Part shown: positions 1 through 6,369 of the stretch, in pieces
How the letters are laid out: each line of letters opens with the position of its first letter
How positions within the stretch are numbered: the first letter of the stretch is position 1
NCBI GenBank assembly: GCA_011052355.1
Contig: DRJB01000012.1
Span: 1 to 8,746 of the forward strand
Origin: Candidatus Kaiserbacteria bacterium
Lineage (GTDB): Bacteria > Patescibacteriota > Minisyncoccia > Phycocordibacterales > Phycocordibacteraceae
Length of the DNA stretch: 8,746 nt
Direction of reading: 5' to 3'
Translations under genes and position numbers: made by a program
Notes under the pieces: generated by a model
Database searches by the model: none
The model's input: the letters and a program-made list of their open reading frames with translations, nothing else
Told to the model about the DNA's origin: nothing

Positions 1-51
1 AGATAATATCACGGAAAGGTCTATAGTATAAACAAGTAACGAGGTTCTTGT

Positions 52-366
52 ATGGTTCATTATACACACATTTCATATGAAGAGAGAATGCTCATTGCAC
101 AGTTATTGAGAAAGGGAAAAACACCATACTACATAGCGAGGTGGCTACAAAGAAAGTACGATACCATACGTGGTGAAATAGAGAGAAACAGTACCACCAA
201 CAGGTGGAGAGAGACTGTATACGGATCAAACAGCGCACACAAAAAGTATCTGAGGAGACGAGAAGAATCAAAGAGGGATGCAAGAATCATTGAGAACAAC
301 CCCTGTATTGCAAACAAACTCACCGAGCTCATAACCACCGCCCAAGAAAGAGACTTAATTACTTGA
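52..366 (+). pseudogene. IS30-family transposase, N-terminal fragment
   Basis: The 104-residue product matches the start of IS30-type transposases. A helix-turn-helix region at about residues 8-46 (ISYEERMLIAQLL, then YYIARWLQRKYDTIRGEIERN) is the HTH_38-type module that binds the terminal inverted repeats. A basic stretch follows at residues 64-76 (KKYLRRREESKRD). The frame ends in TGA just where family members normally continue with a WSPEQI-like motif, so the linker and the whole DDE catalytic domain are missing. Full IS30 transposases run to roughly 300-400 residues. GAGG at 41-44, seven bases before the ATG, is a good ribosome binding site and is unlike the other genes here. I read this as a dead remnant; a short DNA-binding protein is possible but less likely. 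Confidence 0.82.
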
Positions 367-505
367 CTTCTCACGAGGTTTTTGTGAAAAAGATTAGAAA
401 GGAAGACTTCCCGGTTCAAGGTTTATTCTAAGTCAGACGCCTTTATTTTTTTAGAATGTGGTGTAATTAAGTTGTTCCTAATATAAATATAAAAATGTTT
501 TTATG
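367..505 (+). other. Transposon remnant and spacer between the IS30 fragment and tRNA-Val
   Basis: There is no complete gene here. Reading on in the transposase frame meets TGA at 364-366 and again at 388-390, then stays open to TAA near 486. The end of that open stretch (FIFLECGVIKLFLI) loosely resembles the last residues of IS30 transposases. The AT-rich sequence near 457-482 could be a right terminal repeat. If so, the element suffered an internal deletion that removed its catalytic domain. This is inference from a weak resemblance. Confidence 0.3.
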
Positions 506-579
506 TGCGCGGTAAGGGACTCGAACCCCTGACCCTCTCAACGTCAATGAGATGCTCTACCAGACTGAGCTAACCGCGC
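506..579 (-). tRNA. tRNA-Val (anticodon GAC)
   Basis: The reverse complement folds into a complete 74-base cloverleaf. The acceptor stem GCGCGGT pairs with ACCGCGC, and the D stem is GCTC/GAGC. The anticodon stem TCTCA/TGAGA closes the seven-base loop TTGACGT, which gives anticodon GAC and reads the valine codon GUC. The variable loop has five bases. The T stem AGGGG/CCCTT contains one G-T pair and closes the loop TTCGAGT. The discriminator base is A. CCA is not encoded, so a CCA-adding enzyme must complete the tRNA. It is transcribed divergently from the CAU tRNA at 835-908. Confidence 0.95.
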
Positions 580-660
580 GTTCATTTCAAAAGACAGTGT
601 AACAAAAAAAGCTTAAAGAGGGAAATGAGATTTTTGTGATTGTTTGTGGACTGACTTAAG

Positions 661-717
661 AAGTACCCCCCGGAAAAGAACAGCACATCATGTGCTGTTC
701 TTTTCCGGGGGGTACTT
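661..717. repeat. Long perfect hairpin H1 (27-bp stem, 3-base loop)
   Basis: Arms 661-687 and 691-717 are perfectly complementary around the loop TCA (688-690). Each outer part carries a run of six C or six G next to GTAC. There is no T tract on either side, so this is not a textbook intrinsic terminator. It lies between two divergently transcribed tRNA genes, where neither tRNA needs a terminator. It stops three bases before a candidate promoter. Possible roles are a bidirectional terminator or insulator, or a small mobile palindrome. Confidence 0.85.
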
Positions 718-719
718 CC

Positions 720-747
720 TTCGCAAGAACGCCAATCATGTTATGAT
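720..747 (+). promoter_or_regulatory. Candidate promoter for the CAU tRNA
   Basis: TTCGCA at 720-725 matches four of six bases of the -35 consensus. A 16-base spacer separates it from TATGAT at 742-747. TG at 739-740 adds an extended -10 element. The predicted start near 754 would give a precursor with about 80 bases of 5' leader before the tRNA, which is long. A closer, weaker promoter in the AT-rich sequence at 821-831 cannot be excluded. Confidence 0.35.
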
Positions 748-834
748 ATATTGAATCATTGTGTTATGCGTAGTATGGTGGTTTTGTGAATGGTAATCCA
801 TGTACGGTGTCTTGAAAGTATTAAATATAAAAAT

Positions 835-908
835 GCCGGGGTAGCTCAGTTGGTTAGAGCGTGGGACTCATAAACCCAAGGTCGGCAGTTCAATTCTGCC
901 CCCCGGCA
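835..908 (+). tRNA. tRNA with CAU anticodon (elongator Met or Ile2)
   Basis: A full 74-base cloverleaf is visible. The acceptor stem GCCGGGG pairs with CCCCGGC, and the D stem is GCTC/GAGC. The anticodon loop is CTCATAA, the variable loop AGGTC, the T stem GGCAG/CTGCC with loop TTCAATT, and the discriminator A. The anticodon stem TGGGA/ACCCA has an A-A mismatch at pair 31-39. It is not the initiator: base pair 1-72 is a regular G-C, pair 11-24 is C-G, and the three G-C pairs are not next to the anticodon loop. Elongator Met and TilS-modified Ile2 cannot be told apart by eye. CCA is not encoded. Confidence 0.93.
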
Positions 909-929
909 CAAACGTGGAAGATAAGATCA

Positions 930-978
930 CCCCACCCCCCACTCGCGAAGCCGAAGGCTTCGCGAGTGGGGGGTGGGG
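930..978. terminator. Long perfect hairpin H2, possible terminator of the tRNA unit
   Basis: Arms 930-952 and 956-978 form a perfect 23-bp stem around the loop GAA. The outer part is very GC-rich, with C4-A-C6 facing G6-T-G4. It starts 21 bases after the CAU tRNA and ends 10 bases before the proS -35 box, the right place to stop tRNA transcription before a new promoter. Only a short, impure T stretch follows (TTTT at 988-991), so termination is inferred from position and stability. Confidence 0.6.
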
Positions 979-988
979 ACTAGAAAAT

Positions 989-1016
989 TTTACGATTCGG
1001 AATTATCGCGTATAAT
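989..1016 (+). promoter_or_regulatory. Promoter of the proS-mre-mrdA operon
   Basis: A perfect -10 box TATAAT lies at 1011-1016, with TTTACG at 989-994 as a -35 box (four of six consensus bases) and a 16-base spacer. A start about seven bases past the -10 box, near 1023, would leave only about five bases before the proS ATG at 1028. The mRNA would then be nearly leaderless. Confidence 0.75.
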
Positions 1017-1027
1017 GGAAAGCACAT

Positions 1028-2302
1028 ATGCGCCAATCAATGCTTTTTACCAAAACCCGCCGAGAGGCGCCTTCTGACGAGCAATCCAAGAATGCCGTCC
1101 TTCTTATTCGTGCCGGGTATATACATAAAGAAATCGCAGGTGTGTATTCATATTTGCCGTTGGGGTTGCGTGTGCTCAACAATATCATCGGTATTATTCG
1201 TGAAGAAATGAATACTCTTGGCGGGCAGGAAGTATTTTTAACCACACTGCAAGACCCAAACAAATGGAAAACAAGCGGAAGATGGGACGATGATGTCATT
1301 GATATTTGGTTTAAGACCAAGCTTAAAAATGGCGGTCCGCTCGGGCTCGCCAACACACACGAAGAAGCCATTACCTCGCTTATGTCAGAACACATCGCTT
1401 CGTACAAAGACTTGCCACGCTATGTGTATCAATTTCAAAATAAATTCAGAAATGAGACTCGCGCAAAATCCGGTATTATGCGCACCCGTGAATTTATTAT
1501 GAAAGATTTATATTCTTTCTCCGCAGACAAAGCACAGCATGAAGAGTTTTATGAAAGAGCCACACAAGCATACGAGCGCATCTTTAGTCGTGTTGACATA
1601 GGTGAGCGTACCTATCGCACGTTTGCCTCCGGTGGTTCATTCAGCAAGTATTCACATGAATTCCAGACGCTGTGCGATGCCGGCGAAGACACTATATTTT
1701 TTGATAAAGAAAAAAAGCTCGCCATAAATAAAGAAGTTTATAATGACGAAGACGTATATAAAACAGCCGGTGTGCATAAAGAAAATCTCAACGAAGCGCG
1801 CGCGGCTGAGGTGGGAAATATATTCAATCTTGGTACAAAGTTTTCAGAAGTGCTCGGGTTGCATTATACAAATGAAAGAGGGGAACAAGTGCCTGTATAT
1901 ATGGGCAGCTATGGTATCGGTCCGGCACGGCTTATGGGTGTTATTGCCGAAATTTTTTCCGATGATAAAGGACTGGTGTGGCCGGAAGCAATTGCTCCGT
2001 TTGATGTACACCTGGTTTCGCTTGCCGGAAATAACGAACGTATACGAGAGTACGCGGACCTGCTTTATGAGGAAATGGTTACGAAAGGTATTTCAGTATT
2101 GTACGACGATCGCAACGTACGCGCGGGAGAGAAATTTACCGACAGTGATTTGCTTGGCATCCCACGTCGCATCATCATTGGAAAAGACGCGGTAGATACT
2201 GAAATGATAGAAATAGTTAATCGTGCAACAGGTGAGACAATGCGCATTACGCGCGAAGCTGTGTTAGCGCTCGCCCGTGACGATAAAAAAAATAACCTAT
2301 GA
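1028..2302 (+). CDS. proS: Prolyl-tRNA synthetase, form without the editing insert
   Basis: This class II enzyme joins proline to tRNA-Pro in the cytoplasm. The 424 residues follow the bacterial ProRS order. The N-terminal region is YSYLPLGLRVL at 41-50, then THEE at 110-113. Motif 2 runs across 136-162 with FRNE and MRTREFIMKD. Motif 3 is at 294-305 (SYGIGPARLMG). The C-terminal anticodon-binding domain spans about 324-415 (DDRNVRAGEKFTDSDLLGIPRR). Between HEFQ (210-213) and the motif 3 region only about 80 residues remain, so the roughly 180-residue YbaK-like INS domain that removes alanine from tRNA-Pro is absent. Standard bacterial ProRS is about 570 residues, but shorter insert-free forms occur in alphaproteobacteria and mitochondria. 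The ATG lies 12 bases after a TATAAT. The stop TGA overlaps the mreB start, so the two are probably translationally coupled. Confidence 0.95.
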   Translation: MRQSMLFTKTRREAPSDEQSKNAVLLIRAGYIHKEIAGVYSYLPLGLRVLNNIIGIIREEMNTLGGQEVFLTTLQDPNKWKTSGRWDDDVIDIWFKTKLKNGGPLGLANTHEEAITSLMSEHIASYKDLPRYVYQFQNKFRNETRAKSGIMRTREFIMKDLYSFSADKAQHEEFYERATQAYERIFSRVDIGERTYRTFASGGSFSKYSHEFQTLCDAGEDTIFFDKEKKLAINKEVYNDEDVYKTAGVHKENLNEARAAEVGNIFNLGTKFSEVLGLHYTNERGEQVPVYMGSYGIGPARLMGVIAEIFSDDKGLVWPEAIAPFDVHLVSLAGNNERIREYADLLYEEMVTKGISVLYDDRNVRAGEKFTDSDLLGIPRRIIIGKDAVDTEMIEIVNRATGETMRITREAVLALARDDKKNNL

Positions 2303-3351
2303 CAAAATTTTTTACGCAGTCTTTTTTTTCAAATGATATTGGCATTGACTTGGGCACGACAAACACGCTCGTGTATGTGCGAGGGAAGGGAGTTATACGC
2401 AACGAGCCCACGGTCGTTGCGGTTAATGTAAAGACGAACCAGCTTGTGGCGGTTGGGCATGAAGCGAAAAAGATGCTCGGGAAAACTCCGCCACACATAC
2501 GCACGGTGCAGCCACTTTCGCATGGGGTCATTTCTGATTTTGAAATTACTCAGGAGCTTCTTGAATATGTTATTCATAAGGCGCAGGAGGAACGTACCAG
2601 AATGTTTGGTCCACGCGTGGTCATAGGTGTGCCAACCGGCGTAACCAATGTTGAAAGTCGTGCGGTGCGCGATGCGGCTGTGGCGGCAGGGGCGCGAGAG
2701 GTGCATATTGTTGAAGAGCCGATTGCCGGAGCTGTCGGTTCCAAGCTTCCCATACATGAGGCGTTTGGAACCATGGTGCTTGATATTGGTGGTGGCACAT
2801 GCGACATCGCCGTGCTGTCGCTCAATGGCTCTGTCGCTTCAAAAAGTTCACACATCGCCGGGGACAGATTTAATGAAAATATCATTGATTACATACGTAG
2901 CGAATTTCGTCTTTTGGTAGGTGAGCGCACCGCCGAAGAAATAAAGATAGGGGTTGGGTCTGCGTTGCCATTGCCGGAACCGCTTGAGCGCGCTGTCCGT
3001 GGGCGCGACCTTGCCACTGGGCTCCCAAGAGAAATTATAATCACCGATACACATGTGCGTGAATCGCTTTCGGTCTCGCTTGATGGGCTTTTAGATGCTC
3101 TCAAAGAAGTGATTGAACAAACTCCGCCGGAGCTTCTTTCTGATATTCTTGAGCGCGGGGTGGTGGTGTTTGGCGGTGGGGCACTCTTGCGCGGGCTCCC
3201 TGAATTGCTGGAAAAAATGTTAGGCGTGCCGGTGCGCATCTCACCGGACCCGTTGACAGCTGTTGCGCGCGGTACCGGTATTATCACGGAAACCCCGGAA
3301 TTATTTAAAGAAATTTTCCTTCATGAAGAAGAAATTCTCTCACAAACGTAA
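2299..3351 (+). CDS. mreB: Rod-shape determining protein MreB (bacterial actin)
   Basis: MreB forms ATP-dependent filaments under the membrane that guide side-wall peptidoglycan synthesis. At 350 residues it is of normal length. The actin-fold nucleotide motifs are clear: phosphate 1 at 14-27 (IGIDLGTTNTLVYV), phosphate 2 at 162-174 (DIGGGTCDIAVLS), and the adenosine motif at 291-300 (FGGGALLRGL). EEPIAGAVG at 139-147 is also typical. The N terminus, with phenylalanines at positions 4, 5, 9 and 10, could act as a membrane-binding amphipathic helix. The ATG shares four bases (ATGA) with the proS stop, and no Shine-Dalgarno sequence precedes it. Its end overlaps mreC. The product is almost certainly MreB; the paralogue Mbl cannot be formally excluded. 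Confidence 0.96.
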   Translation: MTKFFTQSFFSNDIGIDLGTTNTLVYVRGKGVIRNEPTVVAVNVKTNQLVAVGHEAKKMLGKTPPHIRTVQPLSHGVISDFEITQELLEYVIHKAQEERTRMFGPRVVIGVPTGVTNVESRAVRDAAVAAGAREVHIVEEPIAGAVGSKLPIHEAFGTMVLDIGGGTCDIAVLSLNGSVASKSSHIAGDRFNENIIDYIRSEFRLLVGERTAEEIKIGVGSALPLPEPLERAVRGRDLATGLPREIIITDTHVRESLSVSLDGLLDALKEVIEQTPPELLSDILERGVVVFGGGALLRGLPELLEKMLGVPVRISPDPLTAVARGTGIITETPELFKEIFLHEEEILSQT

Positions 3352-4117
3352 TGCTTTTTTGACACCGCGCATTTTCTCCGGTGGTAGCATAGTCCTTGCG
3401 GTGGTGGTGGTGTTTGCGCTATTTCGTTTCGTTGCTCCCGGAGCATTTTTAATCGTTATGGCGCCGGTTTTCTCCGCGGGTTCTTATGTATATAAAAATA
3501 CCTCATCGGTTTTCGTTATTTTTTCAAACAAACAAGATTTATATGATGAAAACCGTGCACTTACTTTGCAAAATGGAGCTCTCATAAACAGAAATCGCGC
3601 ACTTTTTGCGCGCGTGGATACACTCACCACACTTATCGGAACGACTACGCCACGCGCGCGCGGTACAGTGGCAAATGTTCTTGCGCGCCCAATGCAATCG
3701 CCATACGGCACGCTAATTATTGATGCCGGCACCATGTCTAAGAGCGCAATCGGTGATGTGGTAACCGCCACCGGCGGAGTTCCAATCGGCACGGTCAAAG
3801 ATGTTTCCCCGTATGTTGCGCGAGTATTACTTTTTTCTTCTCCGGGAGTTACAACCGATGCGTGGGTTGGAACAGCGCACAGCCCCATTGCCTTGAAGGG
3901 AACCGGTGCCGGCACCTTTACCGCCTCAGTACCGCATCAAGTAAATATTTCCAACGGAGATTTGGTATTTGTTTCAGGTGCCCCATCTTTTGCAATCGGT
4001 CGCGTTGTTCGTATTGATGCGGTTACCGGAGAGGTAATGGAAACATTGCGCATAAGACCGTTCGTAAATATATTCTCACTTTCCACCGTGGTTGTAACAC
4101 ATCGCACCATGCCATGA
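3323..4117 (+). CDS. mreC: Rod-shape determining protein MreC
   Basis: MreC is a bitopic membrane protein that links MreB and MreD to PBP2 on the outer side of the membrane and activates PBP2. The 264-residue product has a basic N terminus (MKKKFSHKRN) and a membrane helix at about 18-37. A predicted coiled coil follows at about 68-105 (NKQDLYDENRALTLQNGALI), then a beta-rich periplasmic region to the end (for example GVPIGTVKDV at 152-161). I chose the ATG at 3323 because it gives the expected short cytoplasmic tail; a start at 3263 would add 20 residues and overlap mreB by 89 bases. With this start the overlap with mreB is 29 bases. The stop TGA overlaps the next gene as ATGA. Confidence 0.92.
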   Translation: MKKKFSHKRNAFLTPRIFSGGSIVLAVVVVFALFRFVAPGAFLIVMAPVFSAGSYVYKNTSSVFVIFSNKQDLYDENRALTLQNGALINRNRALFARVDTLTTLIGTTTPRARGTVANVLARPMQSPYGTLIIDAGTMSKSAIGDVVTATGGVPIGTVKDVSPYVARVLLFSSPGVTTDAWVGTAHSPIALKGTGAGTFTASVPHQVNISNGDLVFVSGAPSFAIGRVVRIDAVTGEVMETLRIRPFVNIFSLSTVVVTHRTMP

Positions 4118-4368
4118 TATACATCGCCTTTTTTATAGGGGCGATTCTTTCTCCATTTTTATTCCCATGGCAATATACCGCGGTACTCGCCATCATTTCC
4201 TCATGGCGATATCCATTTGCAGCGCTTGCGATAGGTATTGAATTTGATATATTGTACATGATTCCGCACGGTTTTTTCTTTCCGGTTGGTACTGTTGCGG
4301 GCGTGGTGGTAACAACGTTCATGTTTTTCGCCAAGTACATAATGAAAACATATGTGCGCAACGTATGA
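4114..4368 (+). CDS. mreD: Short MreD-like membrane protein
   Basis: This 84-residue, very hydrophobic protein sits exactly where mreD belongs, between mreC and mrdA, with ATGA overlaps on both sides. Predicted membrane segments lie at about 3-28 and 34-75, the latter probably two helices. ALAIGIEFDILYMIPHG (about 37-53), followed by a Gly/Val-rich stretch, resembles the G...D...PLG core of MreD, a polytopic member of the elongasome. MreD is normally about 160 residues with five or six helices, so this is about half size. It contains no internal stop and coupling is intact, so it looks like a reduced functional version and not a pseudogene. The gene name rests mainly on position plus the weak motif; it could be an unrelated small membrane protein. 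Confidence 0.7.
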   Translation: MIYIAFFIGAILSPFLFPWQYTAVLAIISSWRYPFAALAIGIEFDILYMIPHGFFFPVGTVAGVVVTTFMFFAKYIMKTYVRNV

Positions 4369-6071
4369 AATTTTTTCCACGAATAAGACGTCCAAATTTT
4401 TTTAAAAAGAAAGCGTTTCGTCATTATGAAATTGCTCCGGATGAGATATTTCTTGATGCAACGAATGTATCCGGTTTTGATCGTGGACGATTTCAAGGCA
4501 GGCTGGAGCTCCCAATACCATCGGGGGCTTTTGTCGGACTTTTTGTTTCGCTTGGTGTCATTGCCATTGTAATACTTTTGCAAGCCGGGAAATTGGAGAT
4601 TGTCAACGGAAGCGCGTATGCAAAAGAAAGTAGACAAAATCATATCCGCTCCTCAGTATTGTTTGCTCCGCGAGGTATCATTGTCGGCGTGAATGGGACT
4701 GTGCTTGTTGATAATAAGGAAGACGCGCAGGGAAATGTGAGGAGGGAATATCTTTTCCCTCAGATGGGCTCAATAATCGGATATGTTTCGTATCCAAAAA
4801 AAGATTCCTCGGGAAGATATTACGATATTGTTGAAAAGGGAATTGCAGGCCTTGAAGCGCAATACAACACGATGTTGACCGGCTCAAGCGGTACTATACT
4901 GACCGAAGTGAATGCTGTTGGGAAAATATATTCCCAAGGCACCATAGTGCCCTCGCATAAAGGGAAAACTCTTCTACTTTCCATTGATGCGAAATCTGAA
5001 AGTGCCCTTACAAAAGCGCTTTCCGATGTAGCCAAACGAAATGATTTTCAAAGTGGTGGCGCGGTACTCATGAATGTGCGCACCGGAGCTATACGTGCCA
5101 TTGCTTCATATCCCACATACAATGCCAATGTACTTTCAAGTGGGTATCCCGCAAAGACAATCGCATCATACAGCACCGACACACGGCATCCGTATCTTGA
5201 CCAGGCGGTGCAGGGTTTGTATGCACCCGGCTCAATCGTGAAGCCGTTCATTGCCGCCGGTGCGCTCACTGATGGAATTATCACCCCGAATACCACCATT
5301 GATGACAAAGGCTTTCTTATTATCAAAGACCCATATCATCCGGGGAAGATATTTTTATACAAAGGATGGAAGGCGCTGGGCGTACTTGCGGTGCGCAAAG
5401 CGATTGCGTGGTCGTCTGATGTTTTTTTCTATACGGTTGGCGGTGGGTTTGGTTCACAAAAAGGGCTGGGCATAAAGCGGTTAGATTATTGGTATCATCA
5501 ATTTGGCATTGGTGATAAAACAGGCGTTGATTTACCAAATGAAAGAGAGGGATTAGTTCCAACTCCCGCGTGGAAAGAAAGAGTATTGCACAAGCAGTGG
5601 TATCTTGGCGATACGTATTTTACCGCAATCGGACAATATGCGATGCTTGTAACGCCAATACAAATGGCACGAGCCATCGCGGCGGTGGCAAATGGAGGCA
5701 AATTACTCACGCCGACATTGCTTGCCGATGCTTCTCCGAAATTCAGAACCATACCGGTATCGCACGCGAATTTTAAAGTGGTGCGAGAAGGGATGCGCGA
5801 GGCGGTAACAAGTGCGCTTGCCTGGCAAATAAACTTTCCCTATCTCGCCATTGCCGCCAAAACAGGAACCGCACAAGTGGGAATCCGCAATCAATATGAT
5901 AACTCGTGGATTGAGGGATTTTATCCGTATTCAAATCCGCACTATGCTTTTGCTGTTGTGCTTGGGCGAGGTCCCTCCGGGAAAGGAGAAGATGCGACAA
6001 CGGTTATGAAAGAGTTTTTTCAAACACTGCATGCGCAGGGGCTTTTAGCATCGTCTACACCGTCGCACTAA
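4365..6071 (+). CDS. mrdA: Penicillin-binding protein 2 (elongasome transpeptidase)
   Basis: PBP2 is the class B transpeptidase that cross-links side-wall peptidoglycan, acting with RodA and MreC outside the cytoplasmic membrane. The 568 residues show a basic cytoplasmic tail, one membrane helix at about 54-74, and a dimerisation (pedestal) region from about 95 to 195. The transpeptidase domain runs from about 200 to the end. All three catalytic motifs are present: S290-I-V-K293 (nucleophile serine), S350-S-D352, and K499-T-G-T502. The GxxGxxxxR-type start of the pedestal is recognisable in RSSVLFAPRGIIVGVNG. Its ATG overlaps the mreD-like stop by four bases, and no Shine-Dalgarno sequence is seen. 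It is the last gene of the operon, and rodA does not follow. FtsI is a less likely alternative because the mre context argues for PBP2. Confidence 0.93.
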   Translation: MKFFPRIRRPNFFKKKAFRHYEIAPDEIFLDATNVSGFDRGRFQGRLELPIPSGAFVGLFVSLGVIAIVILLQAGKLEIVNGSAYAKESRQNHIRSSVLFAPRGIIVGVNGTVLVDNKEDAQGNVRREYLFPQMGSIIGYVSYPKKDSSGRYYDIVEKGIAGLEAQYNTMLTGSSGTILTEVNAVGKIYSQGTIVPSHKGKTLLLSIDAKSESALTKALSDVAKRNDFQSGGAVLMNVRTGAIRAIASYPTYNANVLSSGYPAKTIASYSTDTRHPYLDQAVQGLYAPGSIVKPFIAAGALTDGIITPNTTIDDKGFLIIKDPYHPGKIFLYKGWKALGVLAVRKAIAWSSDVFFYTVGGGFGSQKGLGIKRLDYWYHQFGIGDKTGVDLPNEREGLVPTPAWKERVLHKQWYLGDTYFTAIGQYAMLVTPIQMARAIAAVANGGKLLTPTLLADASPKFRTIPVSHANFKVVREGMREAVTSALAWQINFPYLAIAAKTGTAQVGIRNQYDNSWIEGFYPYSNPHYAFAVVLGRGPSGKGEDATTVMKEFFQTLHAQGLLASSTPSH

Positions 6072-6117
6072 GTGTTTAGCTTAAATTTTAGTACTTAGTA
6101 ACTAGATAAAAATAAGT

Positions 6118-6210
6118 GTAACCACACGCCCGCAAAAGAATAACAACAACAAACAGGGCGCTCCGGGCCACCCCCCTTTGGTCTTACCCTGCTTGTTACT
6201 ATTTTATTTT
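6118..6210. repeat. Hairpin element H3, first degraded tandem copy
   Basis: The first 52 bases (6118-6169) are identical to 6211-6262, an offset of 93 bases. Beyond the loop, GGTCTTACCCTG is also shared. The right arm (from 6187) has many substitutions compared with the second copy, so it pairs poorly with the left arm 6128-6158. The loop holds a C6 run (6171-6176) in place of the small inner stem seen in the second copy. It begins 46 bases after the mrdA stop codon. Confidence 0.85.
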
Positions 6211-6310
6211 GTAACCACACGCCCGCAAAAGAATAACAACAACAAACAGGGCGCTCCGGGCCGCTTGGCCCAGGTCTTACCCTGTTTGTTGTTGTTATTC
6301 TTTTGTGGGC
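6211..6310. repeat. Hairpin element H3, second intact copy (31-bp stem)
   Basis: Arms 6221-6251 and 6280-6310 pair over 31 bases with a single G-T wobble (6225 with 6306). The arms contain a CAA/TTG triplet run. The 28-base loop holds an inner hairpin, GGGCC (6258-6262) with GGCCC (6267-6271) around GCTT. It lies between mrdA and greA and ends at the base before the greA -35 box. It may terminate mrdA transcription, but no T tract follows. Bases 6072-6117, before the first copy, are AT-rich and hold nothing I recognise. Confidence 0.85.
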
Positions 6311-6338
6311 TTGCACTCTTTTCAGACTCACGTACAAT
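6311..6338 (+). promoter_or_regulatory. Promoter of greA
   Basis: TTGCAC at 6311-6316 (four of six -35 consensus bases, with the leading TTG) and TACAAT at 6333-6338 (five of six) are separated by 16 bases. The predicted start near 6345 gives a leader of about 25 bases without a Shine-Dalgarno sequence. The -35 box directly adjoins the foot of the H3 hairpin. Confidence 0.75.
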
Positions 6339-6369
6339 GCATATAAACACACAAACATATTGAAATCAT

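Noticed and set aside
364..390. TGA read as Trp or Gly, which would extend the transposase
   Set aside because: proS, mreC and the mreD-like gene all end in TGA at sensible positions inside ATGA overlaps, and no long gene here has an in-frame TGA. The extended reading also lacks the expected catalytic motifs.
835..908. Initiator tRNA-fMet
   Set aside because: Pair 1-72 is a regular G-C, pair 11-24 is C-G, and the three G-C pairs are not adjacent to the anticodon loop.
909..1027. T-box or other riboswitch in front of proS
   Set aside because: The promoter leaves only about five bases of leader; the structure seen at 930-978 lies upstream of the -35 box.
2574..3287. Minus-strand open frames opposite mreB
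   Set aside because: Low-complexity Ser/Arg/Pro-rich translations typical of the antisense of a real coding sequence.
4023..4643. Minus-strand 206-residue open frame opposite mreC, mreD-like and mrdA
   Set aside because: It lies antisense to three well-supported coupled genes and shows no recognisable domain.
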